Shown here: one piece after another, positions 1 to 5,005 of the stretch
Layout: every line of letters starts with the position of its first letter
Numbering within the stretch: the stretch's first letter is position 1
Source of the DNA: Oscillospiraceae bacterium
GTDB taxonomy: Bacteria > Bacillota > Clostridia > Oscillospirales > Oscillospiraceae
Reading direction: 5' to 3'
DNA length: 6,419 nucleotides
Assembly: GCA_017378975.1 (NCBI GenBank)
Contig: JAFNXT010000339.1
Location: 1 to 6,419 of the forward strand
Notes under the pieces: generated by a model
What the model was told of the DNA's origin: nothing
What the model saw: the letters and a program-made list of their open reading frames with translations, nothing else
Databases searched by the model: none
Program-made: the position numbers and the translations under genes

Positions 1-540
1 GATTCCCTCATACGCCTTGAACAGCTCGTCAAGCTTCGCCATACGCTCAGGCTCCCAGCCGGGGAAGGACATATTGTACTTCTCAGTGAAATCCAGAATG
101 TACTTCGCCATGGCATTATAATCGTCCTGGATCATGCCCTTCTCATAGAAGAGGGCGGTGGAGCCGTCCCCCACCTCATGGAACAGGTTGGACCGGGTCC
201 AGTCGAAGATGGGCATAAAGTTGTAGCAGATCACCTTCACGCCGAACTTGCTCAGGTTGCGGATACACTGCTTGTAATTCTCGATCAGGGCATCCCGGGT
301 GGGCAGACCGATCTTGATGTCGTCGTGGACGTTCACAGACTCCACCACGTCGCCGTTGAAGCCATGGGCATGGAGCTGTCCCATCACTTCCGCGATCTCC
401 GCCTCCTCCCAGATCTCGCCGGGCATCTTGTGATGCAATGCCCAAACGATGGTGCTCACACCGGGGATCTGTTTGATGTCCGAGAGTTTGATCTTATCGT
501 TGCCTTCGCCATACCAGCGAAAACCCATTTGCATTGGCAT
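1..540 (-). CDS. uxuA: Mannonate dehydratase UxuA, N-terminal half (3' end outside window)
   Basis: UxuA dehydrates D-mannonate to 2-keto-3-deoxygluconate in the cytoplasm, a step of glucuronate catabolism. The reverse strand is open for 180 codons from 540 to the window edge with no stop. The protein begins MPMQMGFRWYGEGNDKI and carries family hallmarks: FRWYG (residues 7-11), IKQIPGVSTIVWAL (about 22-35), GEIW (41-44), VVESVNVHDDIKIGLPTRD (about 65-83), ENYKQCIRNL (87-96) and VICYNFMPIFDWTR (about 103-116). Family members are roughly 350-395 residues, so about half is present; from what I recall of the family, the metal-binding and catalytic residues lie in the missing half. The ATG at 540 is chosen because AGGAGG lies 8 bases upstream (548-553 on the minus strand); in-frame ATGs at 534 and 528 are less well placed. 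It is divergent from the rRNA methyltransferase gene. The identity is secure; intactness of the C-terminus cannot be judged. Confidence 0.95.
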   Translation of the reverse strand, partial: MPMQMGFRWYGEGNDKIKLSDIKQIPGVSTIVWALHHKMPGEIWEEAEIAEVMGQLHAHGFNGDVVESVNVHDDIKIGLPTRDALIENYKQCIRNLSKFGVKVICYNFMPIFDWTRSNLFHEVGDGSTALFYEKGMIQDDYNAMAKYILDFTEKYNMSFPGWEPERMAKLDELFKAYEGI

Positions 541-600
541 AGACGGTACCTCCTGTATTGCTCGTGCCGCTTGATAGGAAGGACACATGATATCACGATG

Positions 601-630
601 ATTATACCACAGCCCACTGCCCACAGACAA
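601..630 (-). promoter_or_regulatory. Probable uxuA promoter (extended -10)
   Basis: Reading the minus strand, TATAAT lies at 606-601 and is preceded by TGG, giving a consensus extended -10 (TGnTATAAT). A TTGTCT -35 (4 of 6 matches) lies at 630-625 with an 18-bp spacer. Transcription would start near 594, leaving a leader of about 54 nucleotides before the uxuA ATG. A second TATAAT on the same strand at 651-646 lacks a recognisable -35 and is less convincing. Confidence 0.7.
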
Positions 631-701
631 TCCGGACCCCAAAAAATTATATCCAAACTTCCCGCCCGGGTCTTGTATATTTTGCCGGATTCACATTGCT
701 A

Positions 702-723
702 AGTATATACGATTTCGTATACT
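702..723. promoter_or_regulatory. Palindromic putative operator between divergent genes
   Basis: TATACGA-TT-TCGTATA at 706-721 is a perfect inverted repeat with a 2-bp centre. Flanking AGTATA (702-707) and TATACT (718-723) extend the dyad imperfectly. It lies about 95 bp upstream of the uxuA start of transcription and about 40 bp upstream of the methyltransferase -35. A third TATACGA occurs singly at 802-808, just after the methyltransferase -10 and next to its ribosome binding site. Size and symmetry fit a dimeric repressor or activator site, but no regulator gene is visible and the assignment is inference. Confidence 0.45.
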
Positions 724-761
724 ATGAACGATCCCGTACCATCATACACCTGCGAAACACC

Positions 762-790
762 GTGACAAATGCCGCAGGATATGATATGAT
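762..790 (+). promoter_or_regulatory. Probable promoter of the rRNA methyltransferase gene
   Basis: GTGACA at 762-767 (5 of 6 to TTGACA) is separated by exactly 17 bp from TATGAT at 785-790 (5 of 6 to TATAAT). Transcription would begin near 797, giving a leader of about 25 nucleotides that just includes the ribosome binding site of the ATG at 822. This also argues against any start codon upstream of 790. Confidence 0.7.
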
Positions 791-821
791 GACAAAAAGC
801 ATATACGAAAGGATGATCTCC

Positions 822-2111
822 ATGCTCCCGGAAGCTTTTCTGGAACGGATGGAGGCCCAACTGGGGCCCCAGTACCCTGAATACCTCGCCGCTTTGGAGC
901 GTCCCCGGGCAGTAGCCATGCGCTACGATCCCCGAAAACCCCAGCCGGAAGGACTGCCCTTCCAGCTGGATCCGGTGCCTTGGGAGCCCATGGGCTATTA
1001 TTACGACCCCGACAGCCGCCCCGGCCTGCACCCCTGGCACGAGGCCGGCGTATACTATCTGCAGGAAGCCAGTGCCATGGCCCCCGTGGCACTGCTGGAC
1101 CCCCAGCCCGGCGAGCGGATCTGTGACCTGTGCGCCGCCCCCGGCGGCAAATCCACCCAGATCGCCGGCCGGCTCATGGGGGAAGGGTTCCTTCTGTGTA
1201 ACGAGATCCACCCCAAGCGGGCCAAGATCCTGTCCCGGAACATCGAGCGTCTGGGCATCGCCAACGCGCTGGTGACCAACGAGTCCCCTGCCACTCTGGC
1301 CAAGCGGTTCCCGGGCTACTTCCACCGGGTCCTGATCGATGCCCCCTGTTCCGGCGAGGGCATGTTCCGTAAAGAAGAAGCCGCCGTCACCGACTGGTCT
1401 CCGGAAACGGTCCAAATGTGCGCCCAGCGTCAGGCCCAGATCCTCCACGAGGGAGCCCAACTGGTACGCCCCGGCGGACGGCTGGTGTACTCCACCTGCA
1501 CCTTCGCTCCTGAAGAGAACGAAGAGGCGATCGAAAACTTCCTTCGGGACCATCCCGACTTCTACCCTGAGACCGTAGAGGCCCCATGGTTCGCCCCCGG
1601 CCCCAACGGGTCCTTCCGTCTGTGGCCCCATCTGCTGAAGGGCGAGGGCCATTTCGCCGCTGTGCTCCGCCGCCACGGCGATGAGCCGGTGCCGGAAAAC
1701 TCCGTGAAGGCAGAAAAGACGCCGAAGGAATGGCTGGACTTCGCCAAAGAGCTCCAGATCCGTCTTCCCGAAGGCCGTCCTCTGCTCTTCGGACAGACCC
1801 TCTACTGGGCCCCGGCCCAGATGCCGGACATCGCCCGTCTGAAGGTGGTCCGTCCCGGTCTGGAGCTGGGCGAACTGAAGAAAGGCCGCTTCCAGCCGGC
1901 CCACGCTCTGGCCCTGTGGGCACAGGACCTGCCGAACTCCCTGACCCTGGATCCGGAGGGCCCGGAGCTGGCGGCCTACCTCCACGGGGAGGTGATCGCC
2001 TGCGACAAAAAGGGCTGGTGTCTGGTCAAAGCCGGTCCCTACGGGATCGGTTGGGGCAAGGGTGACCAGATCGTACTGAAAAACCATTACCCCAAGGGCC
2101 TGCGCCGGTAA
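822..2111 (+). CDS. rsmF: RsmF-type 16S rRNA (cytosine-C5)-methyltransferase
   Basis: A NOL1/NOP2/Sun-family enzyme that uses S-adenosylmethionine to make 5-methylcytosine in rRNA. With the ATG at 822 it has 429 residues. Visible motifs are the SAM-binding DLCAAPGGKSTQIA (from residue 102), NEIHPKRAKIL (from 127), DAPCSGEGMF (173-182, Cys176) and YSTCTF (223-228, Cys226, the expected catalytic nucleophile). The C-terminal third contains GELKKGRF and ends in a PUA-like segment with GWGKGDQIVLKNHYPKGLRR, as in RsmF relatives. The frame is open back to 696, but the ATG at 822 fits best: AAAGGA (808-813) is 8 bases upstream, the encoded start MLPEAFLERM is typical, and the promoter -10 lies inside the upstream extension. 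The exact target cytosine (C1407 in E. coli RsmF, a different site in some Gram-positive homologues) cannot be deduced. No terminator separates it from murA, so some readthrough into murA is possible. Confidence 0.9.
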   Translation: MLPEAFLERMEAQLGPQYPEYLAALERPRAVAMRYDPRKPQPEGLPFQLDPVPWEPMGYYYDPDSRPGLHPWHEAGVYYLQEASAMAPVALLDPQPGERICDLCAAPGGKSTQIAGRLMGEGFLLCNEIHPKRAKILSRNIERLGIANALVTNESPATLAKRFPGYFHRVLIDAPCSGEGMFRKEEAAVTDWSPETVQMCAQRQAQILHEGAQLVRPGGRLVYSTCTFAPEENEEAIENFLRDHPDFYPETVEAPWFAPGPNGSFRLWPHLLKGEGHFAAVLRRHGDEPVPENSVKAEKTPKEWLDFAKELQIRLPEGRPLLFGQTLYWAPAQMPDIARLKVVRPGLELGELKKGRFQPAHALALWAQDLPNSLTLDPEGPELAAYLHGEVIACDKKGWCLVKAGPYGIGWGKGDQIVLKNHYPKGLRR

Positions 2112-2129
2112 AACTGGAAGAATTGACAC

Positions 2130-2158
2130 TTTACATAAATCACGGCATATGGTATAAT
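2130..2158 (+). promoter_or_regulatory. murA promoter (extended -10)
   Basis: TTTACA at 2130-2135 (5 of 6 to TTGACA), a 17-bp spacer, then a perfect TATAAT at 2153-2158 preceded by TGG, so an extended -10. A perfect TTGACA also lies just upstream (2123-2128), but its 24-bp spacing is too long to serve this -10. Predicted transcription start is near 2165, giving a leader of about 39 nucleotides. murA therefore has its own strong promoter despite the short gap after the methyltransferase gene. Confidence 0.8.
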
Positions 2159-2203
2159 CCTTAGCTGGAAACCTATGAAATGATAACAAGGAGAGGATCA
2201 TCC

Positions 2204-3469
2204 TTGGCGATATATGAGATCAATGGCGGCACCCCGCTTTCCGGGTCCGTCACCATCAGCGGCGCGAAGAACGCCGCCGTTGCTATCCTGCCGGCGGCCC
2301 TGCTCATCCCCGGCCGCTGCCGCATCGAGAACGTTCCGGACATTTCCGATGTCCGTATCCTGTTAGACATCATGGAGGGCATGGGTGCCAAAGTGGAGAA
2401 GCCCGAGCCCGGTGTGGTCATCCTGGACTGCTCCATCATCACCCAGCCCATGCCGGACCCCGCCCTCGTCAAGAAGCTCCGTGCCAGCTACTACCTGATG
2501 GGTGCCCTTCTGGGCCGTTACGGCCGGAGCCACGTGTCCCTGCCCGGCGGTTGCAGCTTCGCCTCCCGCCCCATCGACCAGCATATCAAGGGCTTCAAGG
2601 CTCTGGGTGCCAAGGTCACCGAGGGTGAGGATTTCGTATCCATGGAGCCCGGCGAGAACGGTCTCCACGGCGACCGGGTCAGCCTTGACGTGGTCAGCGT
2701 GGGTGCCACCGTGAACATCATGCTGGCCGCCGCTCTGCTCCCCGGCAAGACCGTGATCGAGAACGCCGCCAAGGAGCCCCACATCGTGGACCTGGCCAAC
2801 TTCCTGAACACCATGGGTGCCAACATCTCCGGTGCCGGTACCGACACCGTGAAGATCTGGGGCGTCGAGTCCCTGCAGGGCAGTACCTATGCCATCATCC
2901 CCGACCAGATCGAGGCCGGCACCTACATCGCCGCGGTGGCCGCCGCCGGCGGTGACGTTCTGGTGAAGAACGTGATCCCCAAGCACATGGACTGCATCAC
3001 CTCCAAGCTGGCGGAGATGGGCGCTGAGATCACCGACTATGACGATGCCATCCGGATCCGTAGCACCGGTAAGCTCCATGCCACCACTGTCAAGACCCGT
3101 CCCTATCCCGGCTTCCCCACGGATATGCAGGCCCAGATCTGCGTTTGTATGGCTCTGGCCAACGGCACCAGCCGCCTGACCGAGAGCGTCTACGAGACCC
3201 GTTTCTTCGGCTACTGCACCGAACTGGAGAGCATGGGCGCCCACATCACCATCGACGGCAAGACCGCCACCGTGGTGGGCATGGAAGGGCTCCACGGCGT
3301 CACCGTCCGTGCCCGTGACCTCCGTGCCGGTGCCGCTCTGGTGATCGCAGGCCTTGCCGCCTCCGGCACCACCCGTGTGGAGAACATCCACTACGTGGAG
3401 CGTGGCTACGAACGCCTGATCGAGAAACTCACCGCCCTCGGCGCCAAGATCCGCCGGGTGGAGGAATAA
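2204..3469 (+). CDS. murA: UDP-N-acetylglucosamine 1-carboxyvinyltransferase MurA
   Basis: MurA transfers enolpyruvate from phosphoenolpyruvate to UDP-GlcNAc in the cytoplasm, the first committed step of peptidoglycan synthesis and the target of fosfomycin. The TTG at 2204 is chosen as start: AAGGAG (2188-2193) precedes it by 10 bases, it gives the usual MAIYEINGG N-terminus, and it gives 421 residues, the normal family length. It also places Lys22-Asn23 (SGAKN) at the E. coli numbering. An in-frame ATG at 2180 has no ribosome binding site and would add eight atypical residues. The catalytic cysteine is present in LPGGCSFASRP (Cys117, E. coli Cys115), with Arg122 nearby. GFPTDMQAQ supplies the conserved Asp307 (E. 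coli Asp305). RFFGY, DLRAG and ERGYERLIEKL are also conserved. The Cys is retained rather than Asp, so the usual fosfomycin-resistant substitution is absent. Whether this is the MurA or the MurZ (MurA2) paralogue cannot be settled from the window. Confidence 0.96.
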   Translation: MAIYEINGGTPLSGSVTISGAKNAAVAILPAALLIPGRCRIENVPDISDVRILLDIMEGMGAKVEKPEPGVVILDCSIITQPMPDPALVKKLRASYYLMGALLGRYGRSHVSLPGGCSFASRPIDQHIKGFKALGAKVTEGEDFVSMEPGENGLHGDRVSLDVVSVGATVNIMLAAALLPGKTVIENAAKEPHIVDLANFLNTMGANISGAGTDTVKIWGVESLQGSTYAIIPDQIEAGTYIAAVAAAGGDVLVKNVIPKHMDCITSKLAEMGAEITDYDDAIRIRSTGKLHATTVKTRPYPGFPTDMQAQICVCMALANGTSRLTESVYETRFFGYCTELESMGAHITIDGKTATVVGMEGLHGVTVRARDLRAGAALVIAGLAASGTTRVENIHYVERGYERLIEKLTALGAKIRRVEE

Positions 3470-3480
3470 ATCAAGTATCG

Positions 3481-3510
3481 ATGGCTGCCGCTGACTGCGG
3501 CAGCCATTTT
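3481..3510 (+). terminator. Rho-independent terminator of murA
   Basis: A perfect 11-bp stem (ATGGCTGCCGC at 3481-3491, GCGGCAGCCAT at 3497-3507) with a TGACT loop starts 11 bases after the murA stop. It is followed by only a short T run (3507-3510, then CC), so the U tract is weak although the stem is strong. Confidence 0.75.
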
Positions 3511-3531
3511 CCATCCCCCTCCCCTTCGTAG

Positions 3532-3587
3532 GGCGGGAGCATGCCCCCGCCGCCACAGCCCACACGGACTGCGTAACACGTGTACGC
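3532..3587. repeat. GC-rich palindromes, possible dispersed intergenic repeat
   Basis: Positions 3532-3551 form a 20-bp palindrome centred on GCATGC with one mismatched pair (GGCGGG...CCCGCC arms). Twenty bases further, 3571-3587 form a second dyad (GCGTA, bulged A, CACGTG, TACGC). The pyrimidine-rich lead-in (CCCCCTCCCCTTCGTAGGGCGGG, cited by position 3515-3537) resembles short intergenic repeat elements I associate with high-GC Oscillospiraceae genomes. Only one copy is in this window, so its repeat nature is inference. No coding potential is seen here. Confidence 0.4.
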
Positions 3588-3597
3588 CAACGTCCCA

Positions 3598-3626
3598 TTG
3601 CTATTTTCGATGATCTGTGATATATA
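3598..3626 (+). promoter_or_regulatory. Possible promoter of the DUF2500/permease unit
   Basis: TTGCTA (3598-3603), a 17-bp spacer and TATATA (3621-3626) preceded by TGA form a moderate extended -10 promoter. The predicted start is near 3633, about 30 bases before the ATG at 3663. Each hexamer matches consensus at 4 of 6 positions, so this is weaker than the other promoters in the window. Confidence 0.45.
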
Positions 3627-3662
3627 GTAAGTGACTAAATCTGTGCCCAAGGGGTGGATCAC

Positions 3663-3983
3663 ATGTACGAGACCTTCCAGACCGCCTTCCTCCTTTTCTT
3701 CCTCGCCGCATGGCTTGCGTTCTCCATCCTGTGTGGGATCCGTCTGTGGAAACGCCACCGGGGCCCCATCAGGATCTCAAAAGCCACCGTGATCCACAAA
3801 CAGACCACCGAGACGTTCAGCAAGTACCACGGCACCGGCAAGCACACAGAGTATGTGGTAGTGTTCCGCATCGAAGACAAAAAGAGATCCTTCAACGTGT
3901 CTCGATTTTCTTACGAAAGCTATCGCATCGGGCAGACCGGCACACTGGAATACCGTGGAGACCGACTGATCGACTTCCACTGA
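3663..3983 (+). CDS. Small membrane-anchored DUF2500-like protein
   Basis: A 106-residue protein. Residues about 5-27 (FQTAFLLFFLAAWLAFSIL...) form one hydrophobic helix, followed by a basic RLWKRHR stop-transfer segment, so the rest probably faces the cytoplasm. The remainder, KATVIHKQTTE...EYVVVFRIEDKKRSFNVSRFSYESYRIGQTGTLEYRGDRLIDF, matches in pattern the DUF2500 family: a modified-residue linker, a beta-rich YxVxF core, and a GxxGTLxYxGxRxxxF ending. No biochemical function is known for that family. The ATG at 3663 is preferred over an in-frame GTG at 3654 because AAGGGG (3649-3654) lies 8 bases before it. The gene ends in tandem stops TGA TAA (3981-3986), 18 bases before the permease start, so the two are probably co-transcribed. 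Confidence 0.8.
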   Translation: MYETFQTAFLLFFLAAWLAFSILCGIRLWKRHRGPIRISKATVIHKQTTETFSKYHGTGKHTEYVVVFRIEDKKRSFNVSRFSYESYRIGQTGTLEYRGDRLIDFH

Positions 3984-4001
3984 TAAAAAGGACCATACAC
4001 C

Positions 4002-4958
4002 ATGCTCAACGACCTTCTATTCAGTCTCAACAGCACCATGCCCCTGTTCCTGCTCATGGTGCTTGGCTTCCTCCTGACCCGTACAGGGATGTTCACCGAG
4101 GGCTTCGTGTCCGTGGCCAACACCTTCGTCTACCATGTGACCCTGCCTGTGATGCTCTTCCGGGATCTGGCGCTGACCGACATCCGTGCCAGCTTCGATG
4201 CCGGCTTCGTAGGCTTCTGCGCCGGTGCCACGGTGGTGAGCATCCTTGTGATCTGGATCCTCAGCCGCCTGCTTTTCCGTGACAGATCCATCGTGGGCGA
4301 ATTCGTGCAGGCCAGCTACCGCTCCTCCGCCGCCATCCTGGGTGCCGCCTTCATCCAGAGCATCTACGGCACCAGCGGTATGAGCGGCCTCATGATCCTG
4401 GGCAGCGTCCCGCTGTACAACGTCTTCGCCGTGCTGATCCTGGCGCTGGAAGCCCCGGACCGGCGGCAACAGTCCCTGAGCGAACAGCTCCGGGACAGCC
4501 TGCTGTCCATCCTCCGCAACCCCACCCTGATCGCGATCGGGCTGGGCCTGCTGGCAAGCCTGATCCGGCTCCCGATCCCCACCATGGTGGACAAGACCAT
4601 GGAGCGGATCGCCGTCGTGACCACCCCCTTGGCTCTGCTGACCATCGGCGCTGGCTTCCGGGGCCCCAAAGCTGTGACCCAGCTCCGCCCCACGTTGCTT
4701 GCCACCGCCGTGAAGCTGTTGATCCTGCCTGCGGTGTTCCTGCCTGTGGCGATCTGGTGTGGCTTCACCGATCAGAAGCTGGTGGCGCTCCTGATCATGC
4801 TGGGCTCCATCACCACCCCCTCGGCCTATGTGATGGCGAAGCAAATGGGGCACGAAGGTACCCTCACCGCCAGCGTCTGCGCCGCCACCACCCTGCTCAG
4901 TGCCCTGACCCTGACATTGTGGCTCTTCCTGGTCCGCACCGGAGGCTACATCCTGTAA
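4002..4958 (+). CDS. AEC-family transporter (auxin efflux carrier superfamily permease)
   Basis: A 318-residue polytopic inner-membrane protein, the usual length for bacterial AEC carriers. About ten hydrophobic segments are visible, near residues 7-26, 38-55, 68-89, 105-122, 128-149, 172-189, 203-218, 230-254, 259-277 and 287-312. Family-like landmarks include FVYHVTLPVMLFRDLA (about 42-57), the mid-protein LRNPTLIAIGLGLL (171-184) that opens the second half, PLALLTIGAGF (209-219), and SITTPSAYVMAKQMG (269-283). A charged loop at about 150-170 separates the two five-helix halves. Bacterial members carry small organic anions such as malate or malonate, or have unknown substrates; none can be assigned here. 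AAAAAGGA (3985-3992) lies 9 bases before the ATG. It follows the DUF2500-like gene closely and ends at a strong stem-loop. Confidence 0.88.
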   Translation: MLNDLLFSLNSTMPLFLLMVLGFLLTRTGMFTEGFVSVANTFVYHVTLPVMLFRDLALTDIRASFDAGFVGFCAGATVVSILVIWILSRLLFRDRSIVGEFVQASYRSSAAILGAAFIQSIYGTSGMSGLMILGSVPLYNVFAVLILALEAPDRRQQSLSEQLRDSLLSILRNPTLIAIGLGLLASLIRLPIPTMVDKTMERIAVVTTPLALLTIGAGFRGPKAVTQLRPTLLATAVKLLILPAVFLPVAIWCGFTDQKLVALLIMLGSITTPSAYVMAKQMGHEGTLTASVCAATTLLSALTLTLWLFLVRTGGYIL

Positions 4959-5003
4959 ATAAGATCCCCCGCCCGGCTCTGCCGGACGGGGGATCTTATT
5001 TTT
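4957..5003. terminator. Bidirectional terminator between convergent genes
   Basis: A 20-bp stem with one mismatch (4958-4977 against 4981-5000) closes a TCT loop. On the plus strand it is followed by a T run (4999-5003), and on the minus strand its far arm gives TTATTT. It overlaps the permease stop codon (4956-4958) and starts three bases past the stop of the minus-strand surface-protein gene, so one structure likely ends both transcripts. Confidence 0.9.
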
Positions 5004-5005
5004 GG

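Noticed and set aside
588..595. TGATATCA palindrome near the predicted uxuA transcription start
   Set aside because: At only 8 bp with no symmetric extension, it is expected by chance in AT-rich intergenic DNA.
178..702. Plus-strand open frame of 174 codons overlapping uxuA and the intergenic region
   Set aside because: It lies opposite the well-conserved UxuA frame and crosses the uxuA promoter. No family resemblance or ribosome binding site was seen.
696..821. N-terminal extension of the methyltransferase by 42 residues
   Set aside because: The segment contains the promoter -35/-10 pair and the palindrome, its first codon has no ribosome binding site, and the homologous protein begins at MLPEAFLERM (822).
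699..2201. Long open frame of about 500 codons on the minus strand opposite the methyltransferase gene
   Set aside because: It is antisense to a gene with unmistakable SAM-methyltransferase motifs, has low-complexity G/Q/V-rich composition typical of GC-rich shadow frames, and has no ribosome binding site or recognisable domain.
2363..3598. Minus-strand open frame of about 411 codons opposite murA
   Set aside because: It is a shadow of murA with repetitive Gly/His/Asp-rich composition, no recognisable family, and it crosses the murA terminator.
3710..4282. Plus-strand open frame of 190 codons spanning the DUF2500-like gene and the permease start
   Set aside because: It is out of frame with both real genes and rich in Arg/His/Pro, as expected of a shifted frame. 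The two real frames have clear ribosome binding sites and membrane helices.
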